Below are positions 42,064 to 52,899 of a stretch of 64,000 nt of DNA, piece by piece (within the stretch, counting starts at the first letter, position 1; each line of letters starts with the position of its first letter). The notes under the pieces were generated by a model. It ran no database searches. It was not told where the DNA came from and was given only the letters and a program-made list of their open reading frames with translations. Origin of the DNA: Burkholderiaceae bacterium (GTDB lineage Bacteria > Pseudomonadota > Gammaproteobacteria > Burkholderiales > Burkholderiaceae_C); assembly GCA_913776825.1 (NCBI GenBank), contig CAJYPV010000015.1, positions 1 to 64,000 on the forward strand, written 5' to 3'. The translations under genes were made by a program, and so were the position numbers.

Positions 42064-43518
42064 ATGACCTCCATTGATCCCTCGGTCGGAGACACCGCCA
42101 CCGCGCCGGACAGCGGCGCCGGCGTCGTCGGCGCCGAATCCGGTCCAGCCGAATCGGCGCCGCCGGTCATCCTGTTCGTCGACGACGAGCCCTCCATCCT
42201 CAGCTCGCTGCGACGGCTGGTGCGGCCGCAGGGCTACCGGGTGCTCGTGGCGTCGGGCGGCGCGGCCGGGCTGGAGCTGCTGGCGCAGGAGCCGGTCGAT
42301 GTCGTCGTCTCGGACATGCGCATGCCGGAGATGGATGGCGTCGCCTTTCTCGAGCAGGTGCGCGCCCGCTGGCCATTGATCGGTCGCATCCTGCTGACCG
42401 GTTATGCGGACATCCAGTCCACCGTCGATGCGGTCAACCGCGGCCAGATCCAGCGCCACATCGCCAAGCCGTGGGACGACCGCGATCTGCTGATGGCCAT
42501 TCAGGATGCGCTGTCCCGCCGACAGCTGGAACTGGAGAACCGCGCGCTGATGAGCCTGACCCAGGCCCAGAACGCCGAGCTGCAAACGCTCAACAACGAC
42601 CTCTCCCGCCGGGTGAAGGCCCGCACGCAGGAACTGGAGCAGGTCAACGGCATGCTGGAGAAATCCTTCCACCAGCTCAAGGACCATTTCCTGCTGTCCA
42701 TCCAGGTGTTCTCCGGGCTGATGGAGCTGCGGGTCGGCGGTCTGGCGGGTTACTCGCGTCAGGTGGCCGATCTCGCACGGCGCACCGCGCGCCGCATGGG
42801 TCTGGGCGCGAAGGTGGAAGAAGACCTGCACATCGCCGGCCTGCTGCATGAGATCGGCAAGATCGGCTTCCCCGACGCGATGCTGTACAAGCCGCTGTCG
42901 CTGATGACCGCCGATGAACAGCTGCAATACCGCCGCCACACCCTGCACGGCGAAGCCGCGCTGCTGCCGCTGGCCGAGCTGCAGCCGGTGGCGCGGCTGG
43001 TCCGCAGCCAGCATGAGCGCATCGACGGCAAGGGATTTCCGGACGGGCTGACCGGCGAGGCGATCCCGCCCGCCGCGCAGATCCTGGCCGCCGTCAGCGA
43101 CTATTACGCCTCGCAGACGGGGCGCCTGTCCGAGCAGCGCTACACCCCGGCGCAGGCGCTGTCATTGGTCCGCGGCGGCGCGGGCTCACGCTACGAGGCG
43201 GCGGTGGTGGAGGCGCTGGTCCAGGCGCTCAATGACGAGCCGCTGGATGTGCCGCAGGACCGCGCCATCAGCGCCCACGACATCGAGCCCGGCATGGTGC
43301 TGGCGCGCGACCTGCTCACGCCCAAGGGCACGCTGCTGCTCGCGGCCGGCCATGTCTTCGATGCCCGGCTGGTGCGGCAGATCCGCGAATTCGCCGGGCG
43401 CGAGGGCATTCGGCTGGCGCTCTTCGTGAAGCGGCCGCAAGACGTCACCACCGGGGCCGCCACCGGAGCCGCATCAGCCACGCCGACCGCTACGGTCCAG
43501 GCCGTGCGCGCCCCATGA
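42064..43518 (+). CDS. Response regulator with degenerate HD-GYP-like output domain
   Basis: A 484-residue protein. The receiver (residues ~35-150) carries Asp40-Asp41, phosphoacceptor Asp84 (SDMRMPEMDG) and Lys135. A coiled linker (ELQTLNNDLSRRVKARTQELEQVN) leads to an HD-like domain. Here the defining pair is His262-Glu263 (LLHEIGKIGFPD) instead of His-Asp, and the GYP motif is GFP (HERIDGKGFPDGL). Loss of the metal Asp suggests weak or absent phosphodiesterase activity and a role as a binding or scaffold protein. A PilZ-like or unknown tail follows (~400-484). Confidence 0.85.
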   Translation: MTSIDPSVGDTATAPDSGAGVVGAESGPAESAPPVILFVDDEPSILSSLRRLVRPQGYRVLVASGGAAGLELLAQEPVDVVVSDMRMPEMDGVAFLEQVRARWPLIGRILLTGYADIQSTVDAVNRGQIQRHIAKPWDDRDLLMAIQDALSRRQLELENRALMSLTQAQNAELQTLNNDLSRRVKARTQELEQVNGMLEKSFHQLKDHFLLSIQVFSGLMELRVGGLAGYSRQVADLARRTARRMGLGAKVEEDLHIAGLLHEIGKIGFPDAMLYKPLSLMTADEQLQYRRHTLHGEAALLPLAELQPVARLVRSQHERIDGKGFPDGLTGEAIPPAAQILAAVSDYYASQTGRLSEQRYTPAQALSLVRGGAGSRYEAAVVEALVQALNDEPLDVPQDRAISAHDIEPGMVLARDLLTPKGTLLLAAGHVFDARLVRQIREFAGREGIRLALFVKRPQDVTTGAATGAASATPTATVQAVRAP

Positions 43519-43596
43519 GGCGCGGCTTCCCGTCTGCGGCGCTGGCGGCGACGCCGGCGACCGAAGGTCCATCCTCGCTCCCCTCGGGAGGCTTGC

Positions 43597-44156
43597 ATGT
43601 CTGATCGCATCCTGATCGTCGACGACGAACCCGGCATCCTCCACGCGCTGCACCGACTGCTGCATCACGGACTGACCTCCGCGCAGGGCCAGCGCTATCA
43701 GATCGATGAATGCAGCGATGGCGCCGAGGCGCTGGAGATGGCCCATCGCCGCGTGTACGCGCTGGCGATCTCCGACTACCGCATGCCGGTGATGAGCGGC
43801 GTCGATTTCCTCACCCAGTTGCGCAGCCTGCAGCCGGATTGCGGCCGCATCATCGTCTCCGGTTATGCCGACCTGAATGCGCTGGTGCGCGCCGTCAACG
43901 ATGCCGCCATCGCCCGTTTCATCTCCAAGCCTTGGGCCGACTATGAGCTGCTCAGCGCGGTGCGCGAGGTCCTGCATGTGCGGGAGCTGACGCGAGAGAA
44001 CCTGCGGTTGGCCGACCTGGTGCGGCAGCAGCAAGGCCTGATCAGCGCGCAGGAAGCGGAACTGCGGCGGCTGGAAGAACTGGAGCCCGGCATCACCCAG
44101 GTCCAATGGGCGGACGACGGCTCCTTCATCCTGGAAGACCCCGGCGAGGTGAAGCT

Positions 44157-44160
<4 letters not shown>
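43597..44160 (+). CDS. Response regulator with short coiled C-terminus
   Basis: A 187-residue receiver. Asp9-Asp10, phosphoacceptor Asp60 (AISDYRMPVMSG) and Lys in ISKPWADYEL are present. The last ~50 residues form a coiled helix and an acidic end (WADDGSFILEDPGEVKL) with no known output domain. The stop overlaps the kinase start (ATGA at 44157-44160), so this is the likely cognate partner of the following kinase. Confidence 0.9.
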
Positions 44161-46376
<2,216 letters not shown>

Positions 46377-46426
46377 GGCCGATCGCGCCTGCATCCGGTC
46401 AGCGTGATTCGCGGTGAACGGCGAGT

Positions 46427-46756
46427 TTAGGCCGAGCCCTGACTCCGGCCGCGCTTCACCTCGTCGCGTACCGCCTGGAGCAAGGTCTTCAGCGACTCAT
46501 CGCCAGCGGCCGGCAGCACCTTGACCGCGTGCGAGCGGCCGTCGTGCTCGATGGTGAGCTGGTCGAGGGTCTGGTCGGCCGAGCCCTTCGGCTGGGCGCC
46601 GACTTGAGCCGGCAAGTCGAAGAAGCGCGCCTGCGTCACTAGCTGGTGCCAATGCGCCTGCGCCGACGCAGGCAGCGCATCGACATCGATGTCCACCGGC
46701 CGCTGCAGCCCCGGCAGATAAGCGAGGCCGCCACTGCGCTGGTAACGAATTCGCAT
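46427..46756 (-). CDS. Emfourin (protealysin inhibitor)
   Basis: A 109-residue protein matching the emfourin family: MRIRYQRSGGLAYLPGLQRPVDIDVDALP at the start and TLDQLTIEHDGRSHAVKV in the middle. Emfourins block M4 proteases of the protealysin type and are encoded directly downstream of them, as here. The gene lies 190 bases after the protease stop, in the same direction. It is cytoplasmic (no signal), which fits a role in holding the protease inactive before release. Confidence 0.85.
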   Translation of the reverse strand: MRIRYQRSGGLAYLPGLQRPVDIDVDALPASAQAHWHQLVTQARFFDLPAQVGAQPKGSADQTLDQLTIEHDGRSHAVKVLPAAGDESLKTLLQAVRDEVKRGRSQGSA

Positions 46757-46946
46757 GATGGGGGTCCCTGTGAGGTGCGGTGCTGACGGTGCGCCAGGCG
46801 CTGACGACGCGTTCAGCGCGTTCGGCGCGACCAGCAACTCTGGCGCATGCCGCCTGTCCGGAGCGTGCGCCGGGTGAGGCATTCGCGACGGAGGAACCTG
46901 TCGCGCCACGCGCCCTGGCGCGCCGGCTTCAGGTCCCTCCACCGGT

Positions 46947-48035
46947 TCAGACCCGGATGCCGACGCCCGCCCAGGCCTCCACCACGGCTTTCCGCTCGGG
47001 GCTGTCCGCGCCGTACAGGCGCTGGGCCACATCGGCGGTGACCGATGCGAAGCGTTTGAAGCCGGTGTTGGGCTTGATGCGTGCATCGCGCAGGGTGTCG
47101 TACCAGATGCGTCCGGCCCGCTCCCAGGCAAAGCCGCCGATCTTCACCGCCGCCAGATAGAACGCATGGTTGGGGATGCCCGAGTTGAGGTGCACGCCGC
47201 CGTTGTCTTCGAAGGTGTGGACGAACTGGTCCATGTGCTTGGGCTGCGGATCCTTGCCGAGCACCGGGTCATCGAAGGCCGAGCCCGGGTCTTTCATCGA
47301 GCGCAGGGCCACGCCCTTGACCTTGGCGGTCAGCAGGCCGGCGCCGATCAGCCAATCCGCCTCTTCGGCCTTCTGCTGCAGGCGGTACTGCTTGATCAAG
47401 GAGCCGAACACATCGGAGATCGATTCATTCAGCGCGCCCGATTGATTGAAGTACTGCAGCTTGGCCTCGTCCTCGGTCACGCCGTGCGCGAGTTCATGGC
47501 CGATCACATCCAGCGAGACGGTGAAGCGATTGAACAGCTCGCCATCGCCATCACCGAACACCATCTGCACCGAGTTCCAGAACGCATTGTTGTAGTCGAC
47601 GCCGAAATGCACCGTCGCCTGCAGCGGCAGGCCGGCATCGTCGATCGAATTGCGCTCGTAGGCCTTGGCGAAGAAGTCGAAGGTGGCGCCGAGGCCGTCG
47701 TAGGCTTCGTCCACCGCCACATCGCCCGACGCGGGCTGGCCTTCCGCGCGCACCAGCGTGCCGGGCAGGCTTTCGGTCTGTGCCGCGCTGTAGATGCTGC
47801 GGCGTTGGGTGGGCGTCACCGGCGCCGCCATCGCATGCGGCGCCGGGAGTGCGCCCTTGGCCGCCTGGCTCGCCAGCCGCAGCGACCGGAAGGTGCCATC
47901 CACGGCTTTCGTCCTCAGCGCCATGTCCCGCTGCTGCGGCGTGCCGTTCTGGGCAATCTGGTCCAGCACATAGGGAGGCAGGATGCAGAAGATCGAATGT
48001 CGGTGAGCGGCATGTCGAGGATGTCGGCAAGGCAT
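46947..48035 (-). CDS. Protealysin-like M4 metallopeptidase
   Basis: A 362-residue thermolysin-family protease. The short propeptide carries HSIFCILPPYVLDQIAQ, the PPY motif of protealysins, rather than the long secreted prodomain. Zinc ligands are in HELAHGVTE and in the downstream NESISDVFG; VHLNSGIPNHAFY holds the catalytic His region. There is no Sec signal peptide, as in other protealysins. ATG 48035 with GGAG upstream was chosen over a TTG two codons earlier. It is paired with its emfourin inhibitor. Confidence 0.9.
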   Translation of the reverse strand: MPCRHPRHAAHRHSIFCILPPYVLDQIAQNGTPQQRDMALRTKAVDGTFRSLRLASQAAKGALPAPHAMAAPVTPTQRRSIYSAAQTESLPGTLVRAEGQPASGDVAVDEAYDGLGATFDFFAKAYERNSIDDAGLPLQATVHFGVDYNNAFWNSVQMVFGDGDGELFNRFTVSLDVIGHELAHGVTEDEAKLQYFNQSGALNESISDVFGSLIKQYRLQQKAEEADWLIGAGLLTAKVKGVALRSMKDPGSAFDDPVLGKDPQPKHMDQFVHTFEDNGGVHLNSGIPNHAFYLAAVKIGGFAWERAGRIWYDTLRDARIKPNTGFKRFASVTADVAQRLYGADSPERKAVVEAWAGVGIRV

Positions 48036-48512
48036 GGACAACTCCAGGGAGGTGAACGAAAGAATGGCCCGAAAGGTCCGGATGGTCCGTGGGGCAACTT
48101 GAGTCGAACAGATCGGAATGGCAGAACCTGACAGCAGTGTGGCATGGCTGTTCGAGGGCTTCGGGCGGCCGTCCGTCGGCTGCGGATGGACGGACGCGCG
48201 CGCCGCGCCGGCACCGATTTCACACCGCGATGAGACCGACCACAGACCGGCATCAGACCGCCTTTGATCCGATTCGGGCCGGCATGCGAAGACATTTTCC
48301 GAACTGCGAAATCCGCGCCGGCGCAGGCTGAGGATGCGGTTCGCGCACCGGTCCGGTGCCAGGCCGCCAGCTTTTCACGCTCCCTGCAAATGGGGACACG
48401 AAATCCCCCATCTGCGCGGTGGGTCACCGCGGCGGGCGATTGATGCACCGGGCCGTACAGGTCTAGTATTGATCGACGGCCACACAGCCACATGGCAGTC
48501 AGGAGTAGCACC
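48036..48512. other. Divergent intergenic region with hairpins
   Basis: A gap of 477 bases between the leftward protease and the rightward small membrane peptide gene. It contains two stem-loops, at 48386-48415 (GCA-ATGGGG / CCCCAT-TGC, one mismatch) and 48416-48430 (GCGGTG / CACCGC), just before a promoter at 48440. No other gene is supported. Confidence 0.45.
48440..48469 (+). promoter_or_regulatory. Promoter of the 32-residue membrane peptide gene
   Basis: TTGATG (48440-48445) and TAGTAT (48464-48469), 18 bases apart, match a sigma-70 promoter about 40 bases upstream of the AGGAG/ATG at 48501-48515. Confidence 0.5.
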
Positions 48513-48611
48513 ATGATTGAACTGATCGGCGCCATCCTCGTCGGGGCATTCGCCCTCACCTTCGTGGTCCTCAGCGTGGGACCCATGATGCTCCAGTCGG
48601 AAGATCAATGA
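48513..48611 (+). CDS. Small single-span membrane protein (32 residues)
   Basis: The frame begins MIELIGAILVGAFALTFVVL, a single membrane helix, and ends in a short polar tail (QSEDQ). AGGAG lies 7 bases before the ATG, a promoter-like pair lies upstream, and a perfect 11-bp hairpin follows the stop, so the gene has a complete expression unit. It is too short for standard gene callers. The function is unknown; similar tiny membrane proteins often regulate larger membrane complexes or respond to stress. Confidence 0.65.
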   Translation: MIELIGAILVGAFALTFVVLSVGPMMLQSEDQ

Positions 48612-48617
48612 GCATGA

Positions 48618-48653
48618 CCCAGCCGGGGTGTCCATCGGGCCGCCCCGGCTGGG
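48618..48653 (+). terminator. Hairpin terminator after the small membrane protein gene
   Basis: CCCAGCCGGGG pairs exactly with CCCCGGCTGGG over a 14-base loop, starting 7 bases after the stop codon. There is no long T run. Confidence 0.6.
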
Positions 48654-48810
48654 ATTCCCCGGCCTGATCGGCCACCTTCAATCCCCCTGTTGTTTCGCGG
48701 GGCGCCCTCGCCCCGATCCCTGCCCCTGCTCCGAACGGTTTCGTTGAGCGGCCCGGTTCCCTTTCTTGCGGACACGGGCCCGGGCACATGGCTTGCCTCC
48801 CAGGCAGGTC

Positions 48811-49548
48811 ATGAAATTCACCGTCCTGACCGTCAATCTTCACAAGGGCTTCGGCTTCTTCAACCGCCGCTTCATCCTGCATGAGTTGCGGGATGCGGTG
48901 CGGGCGGTGTCGGCCGACGTGGTGTTTCTGCAGGAGGTGCTGGGCGAGCATGAGCTGCATGCCACCCGCATCCCGAGCTGGCCGCAGACACCGCATTACG
49001 AATTCCTCGCCGACAGTCTGTGGAGCGACTTCGCCTATGGCCGCAATGCGGTCTATCCGCAAGGCCATCACGGCAATGCCCTGCTGTCGAAGTTCGCCAT
49101 CGTTCATCACACCAACCATGATGTGTCGATCGCCGGACCGGAGCGTCGGGGCCTGTTGCACAGCGTCCTGAAGTTGGAAGACGGACGTGAGCTGCATGCC
49201 ATCTGCGTGCACCTGGGTCTGCGCGAATCGCATCGGCAGCGCCAGGTCGAGCGGCTGTGCCAGTTGATCAACAGCCTGCCGCCAGAGGCCCCGGTGATCG
49301 TGGCCGGCGACTTCAATGACTGGCGCCAGCGCGCCCATCGGATGCTGAGCCGCTGCGCCGGTCTGGCGGAGGTGTTCGTGAAGTCGACCGGCGCCGCGGC
49401 GCGCACCTTTCCCTCGCGCTGGCCGCTGCTGCCGCTGGACCGCATCTATGTCCGCGGCGCGTCGGTCCAGCATCCCATCGTGCTGCCACGCCAGCCGTGG
49501 TCGCACCTGTCCGACCATGCGCCATTGGCGGCGGAGATCAGCCTGTGA
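48811..49548 (+). CDS. ybhP: Endonuclease/exonuclease/phosphatase family protein (YbhP-like)
   Basis: A 245-residue EEP-fold protein with [35 protein letters not shown] and [11 protein letters not shown], the usual metal and phosphate contacts. The gene order with clsB and ybhN is the same as in the E. coli ybhP-clsB-ybhN operon, which supports the name. It may act on a phospholipid head group or nucleic acid. It is coupled to clsB by a GTGA overlap. Confidence 0.85.
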   Translation: MKFTVLTVNLHKGFGFFNRRFILHELRDAVRAVSADVVFLQEVLGEHELHATRIPSWPQTPHYEFLADSLWSDFAYGRNAVYPQGHHGNALLSKFAIVHHTNHDVSIAGPERRGLLHSVLKLEDGRELHAICVHLGLRESHRQRQVERLCQLINSLPPEAPVIVAGDFNDWRQRAHRMLSRCAGLAEVFVKSTGAAARTFPSRWPLLPLDRIYVRGASVQHPIVLPRQPWSHLSDHAPLAAEISL

Positions 49549-50837
49549 AACTGCCTGACTGGACCGACGGCAACCGGCTCGAGCTGCTGGAGAACGGCGA
49601 GGAATATTTCCCCGCCGTGTTTTCCGCCATCGAAGCCGCTGAACGAGAAATCCTGGTGGAGACCTTCATCCTCTTCGAGGACAAGGTCGGACTGGCCTTG
49701 CATGCGGTGCTGGTGGCGGCCGCCCGACGCGGTGTGAAGGTGGACATGACGGTCGACGGCTTCGGCTCGCCGGAGCTGTCCGAAGGCTTTGTGCGCAGCC
49801 TCACCGAGGCGGGCGTGCGGCTGCATGTGTTCGATCCGCCGCCGCGCCTGTCGCGCCGGCTGAAGCCGTTCCGTCGGCTGCACCGCAAGATCGTGGTGGT
49901 GGATGGGCGGGTGGGCTTCATCGGCGGGATCAATTTTTCTGCCGACCATCTGATCGACTTCGGTCCGGAGGCCAAGCAGGACTATGCGGTGCGGGTCGAA
50001 GGTCCGGTGGTGGCGCAGCTGCGCCGCGTGACCCGCGACATGCTGGCGCCGGCCGTGGCGCGGCGGCGCTGGTGGCCGTCTCGACAAGCTGCGGATGCGA
50101 ATGATCCCGCTGCCATGCCGCCGCGCGCGGGCGATGCGAAGGCGCTGGTGGTGATTCGGGACAACCATCGCCATCGGGACGACATCGAACGCATGTACCG
50201 GATGGCGCTGCATTCGGCGCGTCATGAGGTGATCATCGCCAATGCCTATTTCTTCCCTGGCTTCCGACTGTTGCGCAGCATGCAGCTGGCGGCGCGCCGT
50301 GGGGTGCGGGTCAACCTGATCCTGCAGGGTCAGCCGGACATCGCCTGGGCCCGCTGGGCGGCGCACATGGTCTATGACCGGCTGATGAGCGCGGGCGTGC
50401 ACATCTTCGAATACTGCGACCGACCGATGCACAGCAAGGTGGCCTTGGTCGATCGCGAGTGGAGCACGGTGGGCAGCAGCAACCTGGATCCGCTGAGCCT
50501 GTCGCTGAACCTGGAATCCAACCTGGTGATCCAGGACCGCGCCTTCAACCAGTCGCTGCGGGAAAAGCTCGAGGTGCTGATGCAGGACAGCTGCGTGAAG
50601 CTGGAGATGGCGCAGACCGCCTCGCGCCGCTGGTGGTGGCGATTGGGCGCCAGCACGCTGGTGTTCCATGTGATGCGGCACTTCCCGCGCTGGCTGGCTC
50701 GGCTGCCGCGGCAGCATCAGCCGGTCCTTCCCGCCGAGCAGACGCCGGTGGTGGTCACTGCCGCCAAGGAAGCGGCCACGGAGGCTTGGCAATGGCATCC
50801 CGGCATCAAGCAGTTGAGCAAGGAAACCGCGGACTGA
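49545..50837 (+). CDS. clsB: Cardiolipin synthase B
   Basis: A 430-residue phospholipase D-superfamily enzyme. HKD motif 1 is His113-x-Lys115-x4-Asp120 ([18 protein letters not shown]), and motif 2 is [20 protein letters not shown]. The enzyme joins two phosphatidylglycerols to form cardiolipin at the inner membrane. The start is a GTG overlapping the YbhP stop. The C-terminal ~60 residues (Trp/Arg-rich then Ala-rich) extend beyond the core. YbhN follows, overlapping by 46 bases. Confidence 0.9.
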   Translation: MKLPDWTDGNRLELLENGEEYFPAVFSAIEAAEREILVETFILFEDKVGLALHAVLVAAARRGVKVDMTVDGFGSPELSEGFVRSLTEAGVRLHVFDPPPRLSRRLKPFRRLHRKIVVVDGRVGFIGGINFSADHLIDFGPEAKQDYAVRVEGPVVAQLRRVTRDMLAPAVARRRWWPSRQAADANDPAAMPPRAGDAKALVVIRDNHRHRDDIERMYRMALHSARHEVIIANAYFFPGFRLLRSMQLAARRGVRVNLILQGQPDIAWARWAAHMVYDRLMSAGVHIFEYCDRPMHSKVALVDREWSTVGSSNLDPLSLSLNLESNLVIQDRAFNQSLREKLEVLMQDSCVKLEMAQTASRRWWWRLGASTLVFHVMRHFPRWLARLPRQHQPVLPAEQTPVVVTAAKEAATEAWQWHPGIKQLSKETAD

Positions 50838-51817
50838 CGCGCTTGCCCGACTCGGCGCCGCGCACCCCGGCCGGACAGCGCCTGCGCCGCCTGCCGTGGG
50901 GCCGCTGGCTGGGCGCGGTCTTCGCGCTCGGCGTGCTGGCGCTGCTGGCGTGGGCCGCCCGTCAGATCGATTGGCCGGAGGTGCTGACCGCGCTGCAGCA
51001 GGTGCCGCTGTCGGTGCTCGCTGCGGCGGCGGGGCTGTGCGCGCTCAGCCATCTGATCTACAGCAGCTATGACCTGATCGGCCGACGCTGGACGCGGCAT
51101 GCCGTGCCGGCGCGGCGGGTGATGCTGATCACGTTCATCAGCTATGCCTTCAATCTCAACCTCGGCTCGCTGGTCGGCGGCGTCGCGATGCGGCTGCGGC
51201 TCTATGCGCGGGAAGGCCTGCGCCACCCGGTGCCGGCGCAGGTGCTGGCCTTGAGCCTGACCACCAACTGGCTGGGTTATGGCCTGCTGGCGGGTGGCCT
51301 GTTCCTGACGGGCTGGCTCGCGCCGCCGGCCAACTGGACGGTGAGCGCCACCGCGCTGCGCGGCCTCGGTGCGCTGATGCTGGCGCTGGTGGCGACCTAT
51401 CTCGCCTTGTGCGCGTTTTCGCCGCGTCGCGAATGGCGCCTCCGCGGCCATGACCTGGTGCTGCCCAGCGTGCGGCTGGCGCTGATGCAATTGCTGGTCT
51501 CGAGCGCCAACTGGCTGACGATGGGCGTGATCCTGACCGTGCTGCTCCAGCAGGCCGCCCCATACGGCACGGTGCTCGCCGTGCTGCTGGTGGCGGCGGT
51601 GGCGGGCGTGATCACCCATGTCCCGGCCGGGTTGGGCGTGCTGGAGGGCGTGTTCGTCGCACTGCTGGGGCCCTCGCTCGGGCACGGCCAGGTGCTGGCG
51701 GCGCTGATCGTCTATCGGGCGCTGTATTACCTGCTGCCGCTGATGATCGCGACCATCGCCTACTTTGTGCTGGAAGCGCGCAGCCGGCGCGGTGCGTCCG
51801 TAGACAAGAACGGTTGA
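50792..51817 (+). CDS. ybhN: YbhN-like lysylphosphatidylglycerol synthase transmembrane-family protein
   Basis: A 341-residue inner-membrane protein with about eight helices, matching the UPF0104/LPG synthase-TM family (ISYAFNLNLGSLVGGVAMRLRLYAREG, HVPAGLGVLEGVFVALLG). ATG 50792 has GGAGG 7 bases upstream and overlaps clsB. With YbhP and ClsB it completes a conserved operon; a role in moving or modifying phospholipids is inferred from this link. Confidence 0.85.
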   Translation: MASRHQAVEQGNRGLTRLPDSAPRTPAGQRLRRLPWGRWLGAVFALGVLALLAWAARQIDWPEVLTALQQVPLSVLAAAAGLCALSHLIYSSYDLIGRRWTRHAVPARRVMLITFISYAFNLNLGSLVGGVAMRLRLYAREGLRHPVPAQVLALSLTTNWLGYGLLAGGLFLTGWLAPPANWTVSATALRGLGALMLALVATYLALCAFSPRREWRLRGHDLVLPSVRLALMQLLVSSANWLTMGVILTVLLQQAAPYGTVLAVLLVAAVAGVITHVPAGLGVLEGVFVALLGPSLGHGQVLAALIVYRALYYLLPLMIATIAYFVLEARSRRGASVDKNG

Positions 51818-51828
51818 GCGATTCGTCC

Positions 51829-51895
51829 GTTCAGCGATTCAACGACTCAGCGACTCAGCGGTTCAACAGCTCAGCGATTCAAGAAATCAGCGGTT
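51829..51895. repeat. Degenerate short tandem repeats (CAGCGATT/CAACGACT type)
   Basis: About six or seven imperfect ~10-base units built from TCAGCG and TTCAAC fill the gap between convergent ybhN and the IclR regulator gene. The array is looser than the other intergenic repeats of the window. Confidence 0.6.
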
Positions 51896-51900
51896 GACGC

Positions 51901-52623
51901 TCAGCCGACTGGAAAGGTCCCGCCGAGCTGATCGGTCAGCGCCTGCGCGGCCTGGCGAACGATGTTGGCGAATCCGGGCTTCTCCCGCACCGACGGCAGC
52001 GTGAGCGTCAGGGCGCCGATCAGGCCCGTGCCATCGAATACAGGGGCGGAGATGCCCATCAGCCCAGGCACACGATCGCCGTCCAGCACGACCAGGGCGT
52101 CACGGCGGATCTGCTCATACAGCTTGCCGCGTGCGCCAGAGAACGCCTTGAGGATGCGGCCGCCCGCGCCGCGGTCCAGCGGCAGCACGTCGCCGGCCTG
52201 GACGTGGTCGCGCAGCAGTTGCGGGGAGTCGACCCGGTACAGGCAGATCCGTTCCTCCCCGCGCCGCACATGGAAGGCGGCGCTCTCCTGCGTGCGGTCC
52301 ACCAGCGCCTGCAGCACCGGCCGGACGGCCGATTCCAGCGAGAACGACGCGCTGAAGAGCCGGTGCAGACGCGCCACCTCCGGCCCGAGCGCATAAGCGC
52401 CATCGGGCTGACGGATCACCCAGCGTGCGTGCTCCAGCGAGGCCAGCAGGCGCAGCGCGGTGCTTTTGTAGAGACGGGTCCGGCTGGCGAGTTCGGCCAG
52501 GCTGAGCGCACGGTCGCCCGGCTGAAAGGCTGCCAGCAACGACAGCGCACGGTCCACCGCCGCCACGCCACCGGGCGCGGCGTCATCCTCGGCCACTGAC
52601 GCCGTCATCGCCCGTTTCACCAT
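51901..52623 (-). CDS. IclR-family transcriptional regulator
   Basis: A 240-residue regulator. The winged helix domain (VAAVDRALSLLAAFQPGDRALSLAELASRTRLYKSTALRLLASLE in outline; LAELASRT and KSTALRLL visible) is followed by an IclR effector domain with MGISAPVFDGTGLIGALTLTLP. CAGGAG stands before ATG 52623. It is divergent from a CoA-transferase/citrate-synthase-like operon whose promoter carries an adjacent palindrome, so it probably controls that operon in response to a carboxylic acid or its CoA ester. Confidence 0.85.
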   Translation of the reverse strand: MVKRAMTASVAEDDAAPGGVAAVDRALSLLAAFQPGDRALSLAELASRTRLYKSTALRLLASLEHARWVIRQPDGAYALGPEVARLHRLFSASFSLESAVRPVLQALVDRTQESAAFHVRRGEERICLYRVDSPQLLRDHVQAGDVLPLDRGAGGRILKAFSGARGKLYEQIRRDALVVLDGDRVPGLMGISAPVFDGTGLIGALTLTLPSVREKPGFANIVRQAAQALTDQLGGTFPVG

Positions 52624-52686
52624 GCTGCGCTCCTGATCGCCCGCCGCGACCGCGCTGCGCGTCGATGCTTCGGTGCTTCCACCGGT

Positions 52687-52716
52687 TTGACAGCGCCACC
52701 CACGGGCACGAATAAT
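52687..52716 (+). promoter_or_regulatory. Promoter of the CoA-transferase operon
   Basis: A consensus TTGACA (52687-52692) and AATAAT (52711-52716) with 18 bases between fit a sigma-70 promoter. The transcript would have a leader of about 175 bases, including a small CCCTC/GAGGG hairpin near 52790. Confidence 0.65.
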
Positions 52717-52726
52717 CGGGCCATAA

Positions 52727-52743
52727 ATAGAACGCCATTCTAT
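52727..52743. promoter_or_regulatory. Probable IclR operator
   Basis: ATAGAA-CGCCA-TTCTAT is a perfect 6-5-6 inverted repeat just downstream of the promoter, where bound repressor would block transcription. A second small repeat TCTG-T-CAGA follows at 52743-52751. Confidence 0.6.
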
Positions 52744-52899
52744 CTGTCAGAACGATTGAGGTTTTCCTCTCTTCTAGGGATGAACCGCCCTCAAGGAGGG
52801 TGTCGGTCAGCCCTGACTACAGAACGGAACGGCCACCAGACACGCCCTGGCAGTGGCCCCGTGGTCCGCCAGCTTTCGTGCATGACTGATCGGGATTTC

